Below are positions 49,600 to 57,800 of a stretch of DNA of 64,000 nt, in pieces. The notes below the pieces were generated by a model. The model did not search any database. It saw nothing but the letters and a program-made list of their open reading frames with translations, and was not told the origin of the DNA. Where the stretch lies: NCBI RefSeq assembly GCF_029581195.1, contig NZ_CP120737.1:5557001-5621000 (forward strand), in the 5' to 3' direction. Source of the stretch: Solwaraspora sp. WMMD791 (lineage in GTDB: Bacteria; Actinomycetota; Actinomycetes; Mycobacteriales; Micromonosporaceae). The first letter of the stretch is position 1, and every line of letters starts with the position of its first letter. The translations under genes were made by a program, and so were the position numbers.

Positions 49600-50635
49600 C
49601 GGTGCCTTCGGGGCAGGGAAACGCCACCGGCTGGTAGCCCTCGCTGCGGTAGAGGTCGATGTTGCGTTTGCTGTTGGCGCCGGTGAACAGCAGGATGCGG
49701 TGCAGGTCCTGTTCAGCGGCGGCGGCGGCTTCGGCAGCTCGCAGCAGCCACCGGCCGAGTCCTTGGCCGCGTACGTCGGGTGCGACCGCGAGCCGACCCA
49801 GGTGCAGGTCCGTTCCGTCGGGGCGGGTCCGGACCATGCCGAGCAGCCGGCCGTCGCGCCAGATGCCGGTGGTGTGCCAGTCGGCCAGCCAGCCGCGCAC
49901 GTCGTCGAGCGTCTCGTGTAGTGCCGGGATGTCCAGTCTGTCGTTGAGCACAGCCTCGTCCACCCAGCAGCAGCGTTGCAGCACGGTGACCTGCGGGGCG
50001 TCGTCGGGAGTCAACCGCCTGACGTAGGAACCGGGCAGCGGGCCGGGCATGCTCCCGGCCCGCGTGCGCTCGCGCATCGGGTGCAGCGCGTACGCGAGGC
50101 GGACCAGTTCGTCGAGCACGGCGACGCCCGCTGCGTCGCGGGCCGGGTCCGGCCGCAGCCGCCCATCGTGCACGGCGTCGCCGATGCGGATCGCGACGGT
50201 GGCACCCACCGGGACCATTCGCAGCGTCGTCACGACCTGCTTGGCGTGCTGGACGGAGCGGGTGCCGGCCGAGGTGTGGCCGTAGCTGACGAAGCCGATC
50301 GGTTTCCACGCCCACTCGGCGCTGAGGTGGTCCAGCGCGTTCTTCAGGGTCGCCGGCATCCCGTAGTTGTACTCGGGGGTGACCGCGACGAACCCGTCCG
50401 CCGCGTCGACGATCGCGCTCCACTGTCGGGTGTGTTCGTGCTGGTAGATGCCGGACGACGGATGTTCCGCCTCGTCGAGAAACGGCAGGTCGACGGTCAC
50501 CGGCACGAGTTCGACGCCGAGCTGCGCGGCCCGAGCGGTGCATGCCTCGATCAGCCACTGGCCGATGGCGGGGCCAAGGGCACCTGGTCGGTGGCTGCAG
50601 ATCAGCACGAGCACCCGAGGCCGCTTCGTTGACAT
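49559..50635 (-). CDS. NADPH-dependent FMN reductase fused to a GNAT acetyltransferase
   Basis: A 358-residue fusion. The N-terminal half (about 1-185) is an FMN_red/flavodoxin-like domain: VLICSHRPGALGPAIGQWLI and the flavin-binding TPEYNYGMPATLKNALDHL, plus VSYGHTSAG. The C-terminal half (about 205-358) is a GNAT acetyltransferase: YVRRLTPDDAPQVTVLQRCC, GRLAVAPDVRGQGLGRWLLR with the acetyl-CoA loop RGQGLGRW, and GYQPVAFPCPEGTVSLAKDL. There is no stop or frame change between domains. Divergent from a MarR regulator with an inverted repeat spanning both start codons. Function unknown; detoxification of a quinone- or antibiotic-like compound is a guess. Confidence 0.85.
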   Translation of the reverse strand: MSTKRPRVLVLICSHRPGALGPAIGQWLIEACTARAAQLGVELVPVTVDLPFLDEAEHPSSGIYQHEHTRQWSAIVDAADGFVAVTPEYNYGMPATLKNALDHLSAEWAWKPIGFVSYGHTSAGTRSVQHAKQVVTTLRMVPVGATVAIRIGDAVHDGRLRPDPARDAAGVAVLDELVRLAYALHPMRERTRAGSMPGPLPGSYVRRLTPDDAPQVTVLQRCCWVDEAVLNDRLDIPALHETLDDVRGWLADWHTTGIWRDGRLLGMVRTRPDGTDLHLGRLAVAPDVRGQGLGRWLLRAAEAAAAAEQDLHRILLFTGANSKRNIDLYRSEGYQPVAFPCPEGTVSLAKDLPGVYRA

Positions 50636-50678
50636 GGAAACGAAGCCTAGATGCTAGATTGATTACATGTCAACGAAG
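50624..50678. promoter_or_regulatory. 13-bp inverted repeat overlapping two divergent start codons
   Basis: CTTCGTTGACATG (50624-50636) and CATGTCAACGAAG (50666-50678) are perfect inverted arms separated by 29 bases. Each arm contains one gene's start codon, because both proteins begin MSTK. The spacer holds CTAG-ATG-CTAG. A MarR site at both starts would repress both genes. Confidence 0.65.
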
Positions 50679-51134
50679 TCGCCGGCCGACGACGCCGCGC
50701 GCTGGCTGGACCCCGACGAGGAGCGGGCCTGGCGGGCCTTCCGGCGCATCATGGTCGCCGTCCAGACCGGCACGGAGCGCGACCTGGCCTCCGTCGGACT
50801 CTCCGGACCCGACTACGAGGTGCTGAGTACGTTGTCGGAGCGGCCCGACCACACCAGCACCTTGGGCAATCAGGCCGACAAGATGGGCTGGTCACGCAGC
50901 CGCCTGTCCCGACACGCGACCAGAATGCAGGAACGCGGCCTGCTGCGGCGCGCGCCCGACCCGGCCGACGGTCGGGGCTGCCTGCTGCAACTCACCGCGC
51001 AGGGGCTGGCCGCCCTCGCCGACGCCGCACCGGCCCACGTCGACTCGGTACGCCGCCACTTCATCGACCGGCTCACCCCGAAGGACCTCGCCGCCCTTGA
51101 ACGGATCGCCCGGCGGTTGGCCGAGTCGGACTGA
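50667..51134 (+). CDS. MarR-family transcriptional regulator
   Basis: A 155-residue winged-helix regulator: LGNQADKMGWSRSRLSRHAT as the recognition HTH and RRAPDPADGRGCLLQLTAQG as the wing. It is divergent from the FMN reductase-GNAT fusion and shares its start-codon inverted repeat, implying local repression. Followed by a strong terminator. Confidence 0.9.
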   Translation: MSTKSPADDAARWLDPDEERAWRAFRRIMVAVQTGTERDLASVGLSGPDYEVLSTLSERPDHTSTLGNQADKMGWSRSRLSRHATRMQERGLLRRAPDPADGRGCLLQLTAQGLAALADAAPAHVDSVRRHFIDRLTPKDLAALERIARRLAESD

Positions 51135-51155
51135 CGGCAGCGGGGACTGACGGCA

Positions 51156-51185
51156 GGGCGGGCCCGGCACATGCCGGGCCCGCCC
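51156..51185. terminator. Perfect 14-bp hairpin terminator
   Basis: GGGCGGGCCCGGCA and TGCCGGGCCCGCCC with a two-base loop, between the convergent MarR and GH62 genes. No U-tract. Confidence 0.85.
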
Positions 51186-51233
51186 GAGGTGACGACGGTG
51201 CGACGTCGTCGGTAGGTCAGCGGTGCAGGTTCG

Positions 51234-52769
51234 TCAGCGCTGCAGGGTCAGGACACCCGGCCGGTACGGCAGACGTCCGTAGTCACCGCCGGAGTTGGGG
51301 TCGCGTCCCTGGTAGAGGAACTGGAGGTTGCAGGGGTCGATGGTCATGGTCTGGTCGGCGTTGGTGCGGATGAGTTCGCCGTGGCTGATGTCGTTGGTCC
51401 AGGTGGCGCCGCTGTTGGCTTTTCCGGCGAAGGGGTTGGATTCGGTGGTGGCGTTCGGGGTCCAGGTGCCGCCGAGGTTGGTGGCGGTGAAGGAGCGGAA
51501 GTAGCGGCCCTGGGAGCCGATGGCCTCGACGATCATGAGGTAGCGCTGTTGGCCCTGGAGTTTGTAGACCTGGACAGCTTCGAAGAGGTTGTTGGTGGTG
51601 TCGGTCATGATGGTGGTGTAGTTGGAGCCGAAGCTGCCGGGGAAGTTGCCGATGGGCATGCTGGCGCGGTAGATGCGGCCGTTGTCGCCGGCGAAGAAGA
51701 GGTACATGTTCTGGTCGTCGCCGATGAGTGCCTGGTCGATGGGTCCGGTGCCGGAGTTGGAGATGCTGCCGGTGAACAGGGTCTGGTGGGCCGACCAGCT
51801 GTTGACGTTCGTCGGGTCGGTCGACGTCCGGTAGGAGAAGGCGGGGCCGCCCCACTGGTAGGCCAGCACCCAGATGTTTCGTGGCGCGAAGTAGAACAGT
51901 GACGGTGCGACGGCGGAGAACGGCATGGCGTTCTGGCTGGCCGAGCCCATCTGGTTCCAGTTCGAGAAGAGGCCGAAGTTCATCGAGCCCCACGAGGTGC
52001 CGGTGTCGTGGTTGGTGGCGTAGACGAGGTGCTGGCCGTTGTACGGGGCGTGGGTGAAGTCCTTCAACGACACCCAGCCGGAGCGGGGCTGCGCCAGCGG
52101 CCCGGTCGAGGTCCAGCGGTACGTCGACGGCAGGTTGCAGGTGCCACCCGGCGGCGGGGTCGTCGGGTTGGGGTTCGGGTTGCCGCCGCCGTCGACGCGG
52201 ACCAGTTGCCACTGCTGGTTGGTGCCGCCCCAGTCGTCGTACTGGACGATGTTGCCGCCGTCGGCGGTCGACGCGCCCTGCACTTCGAGGGCCTTGTTGC
52301 TGTGTCGGCTGATCAGGCGGACGTGGCCGCCGTCGGAGTCGGCGAGGCGCCACTGCTGGTTGGTGCCGTTGAGGTCGGTCCACTGCACGATGGCGCCGCC
52401 GTTGGCGGTCGACCAGTTGTAGACGTCGAGGACCTTGCCGGACAGTCTCGACTTGAGCCGGTAGTAGCCGCCGCCGGAGTCGACGAACTGCCACTGCTGC
52501 TGGTTGCCGTTGTTGCGGGTCCACTGGGTGATCCGGGCCCCGTCGTTGGTGGCGAGGTTGTAGACGTCCAACGCCTTGCCGCTGTTGCGGTTGACCAGGA
52601 CGTACCACGCGCTGGTGTCGACCGTCGCCGCCGAGGCCGCCGTCGTCGTCACCGCGACGGCGCCACCACCGGCCAGCAGTACGGCCGCACTGGCCAGCGC
52701 GACCCGTGGCATCAGGCCACGCCGCCGGGTCGGTGACCCCGTCGATCCAGATCTACCAAAGGCAAACAT
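51234..52769 (-). CDS. Secreted GH62 alpha-L-arabinofuranosidase with ricin-type lectin domain
   Basis: A 511-residue exported enzyme that removes arabinose side chains from arabinoxylan. Signal peptide ([20 protein letters not shown], cleavage near ASA-ATVD), then a beta-trefoil CBM13 lectin domain (about 52-192) with three QxW motifs, a PNPNP linker (about 194-210) and the GH62 five-bladed propeller (about 211-511). Motifs include [19 protein letters not shown] (conserved Asp), [18 protein letters not shown] (Asp) and [20 protein letters not shown] (Glu), matching the acidic catalytic residues of the family. ATG 52769 follows GGAGGAGG. A LacI-like operator lies upstream. Confidence 0.92.
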   Translation of the reverse strand: MFAFGRSGSTGSPTRRRGLMPRVALASAAVLLAGGGAVAVTTTAASAATVDTSAWYVLVNRNSGKALDVYNLATNDGARITQWTRNNGNQQQWQFVDSGGGYYRLKSRLSGKVLDVYNWSTANGGAIVQWTDLNGTNQQWRLADSDGGHVRLISRHSNKALEVQGASTADGGNIVQYDDWGGTNQQWQLVRVDGGGNPNPNPTTPPPGGTCNLPSTYRWTSTGPLAQPRSGWVSLKDFTHAPYNGQHLVYATNHDTGTSWGSMNFGLFSNWNQMGSASQNAMPFSAVAPSLFYFAPRNIWVLAYQWGGPAFSYRTSTDPTNVNSWSAHQTLFTGSISNSGTGPIDQALIGDDQNMYLFFAGDNGRIYRASMPIGNFPGSFGSNYTTIMTDTTNNLFEAVQVYKLQGQQRYLMIVEAIGSQGRYFRSFTATNLGGTWTPNATTESNPFAGKANSGATWTNDISHGELIRTNADQTMTIDPCNLQFLYQGRDPNSGGDYGRLPYRPGVLTLQR

Positions 52770-53129
52770 GATCCTCCTCCAGGATCAGGGCGGAGCGGTG
52801 CACCTGGTGCGGGCACACCGCGAGTCGGGGACCGGGCGCATGCGGGAAGATTCGCGGCGCGGACGGCGCTGCCGTATGCCCTGGGCGCACGCCTGATCCC
52901 GAAGGCGACGACGCAGGCTCGCCCGGTAAGCCGAAGGCATCGTCGTCCTTCGCTATAGACTGTGAGCGATAACATCCCGTTCGTCAAGCCGTAACATGCC
53001 GCGTCGCGCTGGTCGACGGCCGCCTGCTGGGACGGGGTGCGATGTTTGCGTTAATATCGACAGGCGCACATGGTTATCGCTGCGGCCGGGTGCGCAGACG
53101 GTGGCCCGACCGCGCACCCGATCCGAGGG
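52770..53129. other. Intergenic region upstream of the GH62 gene
   Basis: 360 bases without a convincing gene. It contains a LacI-like operator at 52961-52974, a TATAGC -10-like hexamer on the minus strand just downstream of it, and an AT-rich GCGTTAATATCG stretch near 53048. Confidence 0.6.
52961..52974. promoter_or_regulatory. LacI-family operator candidate upstream of GH62
   Basis: TGTGAGCGATAACA, near-palindromic (TGT-A-CG-T-ACA symmetric positions), resembling LacI/GalR-family sites used by actinomycete glycosidase repressors. It sits about 190 bases upstream of the GH62 start, next to a -10-like TATAGC on the minus strand. Confidence 0.6.
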
Positions 53130-54035
53130 TCACCGGGGCCGGTGCAGCCAGTCGGCCAGATCCGGCGCGGCCATCTTCTCGACCCGCTCGGCGTACCGTC
53201 GCAGGTCCTCGTCGTCGAGCAGGCGACGCCACTGGCCGCTGACTCCGCTGTTGAAGAACTGCTGCGGGTCACGCCACATCGCCAGCATGGGGGCGAACTC
53301 CGCGGCCCGCTTGCGCATCGAGTCGAACGTGGCGGCCTGCACCAGCTCCGGCCACCGGTCCTGCGGCACCTCGATGCCGAGATGGCTGGCGAGGGCCTTC
53401 ATCTGCCCCGCCAGGTCGGCCTTCAACTCGTCGTAGTGCAGCAGCAGGACGTTGGGCCGCTCCCGCTCCGCCCAGAACCCCGACAGGTGGTGCAGCATCG
53501 ACGGCAGGCCGATCTGCACGTCGGGGTGGTCGATCCAGGCCCAGAACCGGTCGTACTCGGACTCCAGCTGCGGTGGGGCGTCGTCGGTGAGATCGCCGGT
53601 CAGGTCGTCGTTGCCGACCGCCGCGTCGCGCAGCGCCAGGACCACGTCGTAGTCGGTGTTCTGGAAGTGTGCGTCCCAGGACAGGGCCACGTCACGCGGG
53701 TCCCGACCGACGGCGATGTAGGTGACCTCGTCGTGGATCGGCAGCCCGTCGAACGGGGTGTGGGTCTTGATGATGCGTCGGTGCTGCTGCGCCTCGTAGA
53801 ACGCGAACACGTCGGCCTGGCTGCGGGTCTTCATGTCCGGCCAGATGGTGATGTCGTCCAGCCTGCCGGGGAGCTCCGGCGTTTGGAAGATCAACAACGC
53901 GCAGATCGTCTGGGTCCACGTGGTGCCGCACTTGGCGGGGGTGGAGATGACGATGTCACCCGGGCGGAAGGGGAATCCCTGCCACCGCGCACTGTCCATG
54001 ATCGCATTTTGGTACCGCTCGGTCGGTTCGCGCAC
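53130..54035 (-). CDS. PAPS-dependent sulfotransferase
   Basis: A 301-residue cytosolic-type sulfotransferase that would transfer sulfate from PAPS to a small molecule. The 5'-phosphosulfate loop is IVISTPAKCGTTWTQTICAL, the 3'-phosphate motif is VTYIAVGRDPRDVALSWDAH, and a catalytic His candidate lies in IIKTHTPFDGLP. GTG 54035 follows GGAGG. Acceptor unknown; neighbours are a secreted arabinofuranosidase and the ThuA-type protein, which do not reveal it. Confidence 0.88.
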   Translation of the reverse strand: MREPTERYQNAIMDSARWQGFPFRPGDIVISTPAKCGTTWTQTICALLIFQTPELPGRLDDITIWPDMKTRSQADVFAFYEAQQHRRIIKTHTPFDGLPIHDEVTYIAVGRDPRDVALSWDAHFQNTDYDVVLALRDAAVGNDDLTGDLTDDAPPQLESEYDRFWAWIDHPDVQIGLPSMLHHLSGFWAERERPNVLLLHYDELKADLAGQMKALASHLGIEVPQDRWPELVQAATFDSMRKRAAEFAPMLAMWRDPQQFFNSGVSGQWRRLLDDEDLRRYAERVEKMAAPDLADWLHRPR

Positions 54036-54118
54036 CGGTCCTCCAGTCTCGTCAGTCAGCGTCCAGTTGGGACATCCAACTCCACTGTGTATCACGATCG
54101 GCGCGGATTGTACGCAAA

Positions 54119-54160
54119 CGGACCCCGGTGCCGGCGACGGGGCGCAGGCACCGGGGTCCG
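54119..54160 (-). terminator. Hairpin terminator downstream of the small secreted protein
   Basis: Perfect 14-bp arms (CGGACCCCGGTGCC at 54119-54132 and its complement at 54147-54160) around a 14-base loop, 26 bases after the stop at 54186. Confidence 0.8.
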
Positions 54161-54185
54161 GTTCCGACGTTCGTTGCTGCGTTGC

Positions 54186-54731
54186 CTAGTTGTGCCGGAA
54201 AGCGTTGCGCCGGGACCGCAGTGTCACCAGACCGACCACCAGCACCACCAGTACGGCGAGCACCAGCACCGCGACCGCGACGCGGACCAGCCAGGTCCAC
54301 CCGTCCGCCGCCGCGGCCCCGTCGGCTTCCGCCGCAGCTGCCGGCGGTGGCGGCGGCGACTGCGCCGGCACCGCTCGTACGTCGACGATCGCCTCGCCCG
54401 CGTACGGGGTCGGCGCGCTGACCGTCACCTGCCAGTCACCCGGGGTCAGGATCGGGCCGGTGGAGTAGAAGCCCTGCCCCTCACCGGCCGGCTGCACCTG
54501 CATCGGGCCGACCGTCCGGCCGCCCTCGCCGGTGGCGGTCAGCGTCAGCCGGATGACCTCCGCCGGCCGGTTGCCTTCCGAATCGGTGACCTCGATGGTC
54601 ACCCCCAGCGCACCGTCGCTGGCCACGTCCAGATCGAGTTGCCCGGTCTGCGCCGACGCCGGGCCGGCCACCGGCAGGATCACCAGCAACAGGCCGACCA
54701 GCACCGCGGCAAGCCCGCGAATCAGCCGCAT
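54186..54731 (-). CDS. Secreted, membrane-anchored CopC/YtkA-like beta-domain protein
   Basis: A 181-residue protein. Signal peptide (LIRGLAAVLVGLLLVILPVA, cleavage near ASA-QTG), an Ig-like beta domain (QLDLDVASDGALGVTIEVTD, IRLTLTATGEGGRTVGPMQV, TPGDWQVTVSAP), a Pro/Ala linker and a C-terminal membrane helix (WLVRVAVAVLVLAVLVVLVV) with an arginine tail. It has no obvious metal-ligand histidines. Encoded 71 bases downstream of the giant ThuA-type gene, with a terminator between. Confidence 0.75.
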   Translation of the reverse strand: MRLIRGLAAVLVGLLLVILPVAGPASAQTGQLDLDVASDGALGVTIEVTDSEGNRPAEVIRLTLTATGEGGRTVGPMQVQPAGEGQGFYSTGPILTPGDWQVTVSAPTPYAGEAIVDVRAVPAQSPPPPPAAAAEADGAAAADGWTWLVRVAVAVLVLAVLVVLVVGLVTLRSRRNAFRHN

Positions 54732-54753
54732 CGTCACTCCTCGTACGAAAAGG

Positions 54754-54798
54754 GGTCGGCCCCGCCCCGCCCAGAACGCAGGCGGGACGGGGCCGACC
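54754..54798 (-). terminator. Rho-independent terminator of the giant ThuA gene
   Basis: 18-bp arms (54754-54771 and 54781-54798) with one mismatch that becomes a G-U pair, a 9-base loop and a CCTTTT tract following on the minus strand. It sits just after the stop of the giant gene. Confidence 0.85.
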
Positions 54799-54802
54799 AC
54801 CA

Positions 54803-57800
54803 TCAGAGTTGCTTGTCCGGATCGATCCGGGTCGGGTCTTCCGCGAGCCGACCCGCACCCGTCACCGGCTTACCACCGTTGGCCTGCACACCGGCCGCGC
54901 TGGCCGTGCCACCGAGGCGCACGATCATCGCGTCCGCGTCGCGGACCATGGTGTCCCGTACGTCGGTGTCGGTCACCAACGCCGGGTCGAGGGCGAGGGC
55001 CTTGAAGGCGGTCAACTGCTGCACCGCCCGCTTGTCCTTGCCTTCGGCCTCGGACAGCCGCGCCGCGTCCAGCTTGTTGGACAGCTTGCGGTGTGCGAGC
55101 TTGGACAGCTGCCCGGTCGCCTTGAACCGGTCGATCAGGCTCTGCATGTCCCGGAACGACGTGGTGACGAAGAACCGGACCGTCGAGGCGGTACGGTTGC
55201 CCGCCTTGTCGGTCGCCGTCACCGTCAACTCGTGCATTCCCAGCGGCAGGTCGTACATGGCCTGCAGCGTGTTGTTGGCGTACGGCTGGCCGTCGAGCGT
55301 GCCGACCACGGTCGCGATGCCGGAGGTCGGGTCGACCGCCTGCCACGACACCCGGACGTCCTGGCTGTCGCCGTAGAGCTGGCCGTCGGCCACGCCGGAG
55401 ATCAGCAGCGTCGGCTTCGTGCCGTCGATCTTGACCACGGCCGACTTGAGCGCCTCGACGTTGCCGACCGCGTCGGTGGCCCGGTACAGCAGCTCGTGCT
55501 CGCCGTCCCCGGTCACCTCCACCGGCTCGGTGTACGGCGTCCAGTCGCCGCCGTCGAGCGACCACTCCAGCAGCGCCACCCCGGAACCAGCGTCGGTGGC
55601 GGTCAGCACCACCGGGATGGTGCCGTCATGCCAGCCGTTGTCGTTCGCCGGGGCGAACTCCGCCGAGCTGACCGGCGCCGTACCGTCGATCTTGAACGTG
55701 ACCGACCCGGCCTCCTCGACGTTGCCGGCGGCGTCGGTGGAGCGGAACCGCAGCTCGTGCTCGCCGTCGCCGGTCACCGTCACGGGTGCCGTGTACGCCG
55801 TCCACCCGGTCTCCTCGTCCAGGGAGTACTCGGTGCTCGCCACTCCGCTGCCACCGTCGTTGTCGGCGGCGGCCAGGGTGACCGTGACGTCACCCGGGTA
55901 CCAGCCGTCGACCGGTTCACCGGACCCGGTGACCGTCGCGCTGGTCACCGGTGCGGTGGTGTCCTCCTCCGACGACTCGGTGCTGAGCCGGAAGTAGTCG
56001 AACGAGGCCGTCTTCGACGCCGTCTGGTTGGCGCCGAGAGTGAACAACCCGACCTTCGGGGTGGCCCCGACCGCCGTGTTGGTCAACGACTCGAACGTCG
56101 TCCAGTCGGTGCCGTCGGCCGAGTACGCGGCCGTGTAGGTGTCACCGACCCGGGACACCCGCAGGTGCCACACACCCGAGGTCAGACCGGTGACCTGCGG
56201 CTGCGGGTCCTGGACCGCCGCACCGATCTCACTGCGGAACTCGATCCGCCGGCTGACCGCCGACCCGGCTGCGTTGTCGGTGATGTAGTCCAACTTCAGG
56301 TAGTTGTCGTCGTCGGCGTAGACGAGCAACCCGGCCTGCTGGTACTGCTCGTCCAGCAGGCTGCCGTCGACCTTCGTCTCGATCGTCCAGTCACCCTCGG
56401 GTGCGGTCTGCAGGATGAAGTTCGTCGGCCCGGAGTTGTCCCCGGTGTAGATGTCACCGTTGGGCACGTCGATCTGCAACGCCCCGTCGGCGACCCGGTA
56501 GGTGGCCGCGTCCTCCCGGACGATGGCGTCCCACCGGCACTTGTCCAGCGCGTCGCCGTCGAACTCGTCGGAGGCCTCGACCGGCCCGGCCGGTGCGTCC
56601 GGCGTGAACTGGAACCAGTCGAACAGCGCGTCCACCACCGGGGCCTCGGTGCCGCCGTTGAGAGCGAACACCCCGACCCGCGGGTTGTCGATGCCCGCCA
56701 GCGCCGCCGACCGGCCGACCGGGGTGAACGTCTGGCCGTCGGCCGACATGGCCGCCGTGACGTTCGTCCCGTCGCTGGTCAACCGCAGGTAGATGGTGTC
56801 ACCGGCAGGTGCGTCGGTGGCGTCGGCACCCTCGTTGCGCGGCGTGCCGGCGGTCTCCCGGATGAACTCCACCCGGCGGGAGCCGTTGTAGAGCAGATCC
56901 ACCTTGGCGTAGTTGTCGTCGTCGCCGTAGAGCAGCAGGCCGGCCTGCTGGTAGTTGGCGGTCACCGGCAACGTGACCTTGGCGGTGGCCTGCCAGGCGC
57001 CGGACGGCACCGGCTGCAGGACCAGGTTGGTGGCGTCGTTGCGGCTGCCGTACAGGTCACCGACGCCGGTCGGCAGCCGTAGCGAACCGTCGGCCACCGA
57101 GTAGACCTGGCTCTCCCGGACCACCGTCCACCGGTCGCGGTCCAGTCCGTCGCCGAGGAAGTCGTCCGAGCGCGCCCCGAAGCAGGACGTGTTCGGTGCC
57201 TCCACCCGGATCTGGGTGTACGCCGAGGACTGCGCGCCCCGGGCGTCGGTCACCGTCAGCACGGCGGTGAAGGTGCCCGGTACGGCGTACGTGTGGCTGG
57301 CCTCCAGCGTGTCGGCGGTGCCGCCGTCACCGAAGTCCCAGGCGTACGTCAGCGGGGTGTCTCCTTCGGCGTCGGTCGCCGTACCGCTGAATTCGACGGT
57401 GACCGGCGCGGTGCCGGACGTCGGGGTCGCGGTCACGCTGACCTGCGGCGGCGCGTTGTCGGTGACGCCCCGGCCGACGAAGTCCATCCAGTTGACGTTG
57501 AACAGCGAACCGGTGCCGCCGGCCGGGTCCCGGGCGACGAAGAACAGCGTTCCGCTGTCCAGCGTGCCGGTGACCGGCGCGGTGACGTCGGTCCAGGACT
57601 GCCAGTCCCCGGTGCCCGGTACGGTGGCCGTGGCCACCAGCGGACCGTCGGCCGCGTCGGCCCGGACCTCGATCCGGCCCCCGTTGACCGCCGAGGCGAC
57701 CCGGAACCGGATCTCGTCGATGCCGGTCAGGCTGGCCGGGTCGACCGACCACCAGTCGCCGTCCTCGATGAATCCGATGTTCTGGCCGCCGCCGGCCGGG

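Noticed and set aside
52008-52736. A 242-codon plus-strand frame opposite the GH62 lectin region
   Set aside because: It mirrors the repeated QxW lectin coding sequence and contains only valine/glycine-rich repeats.
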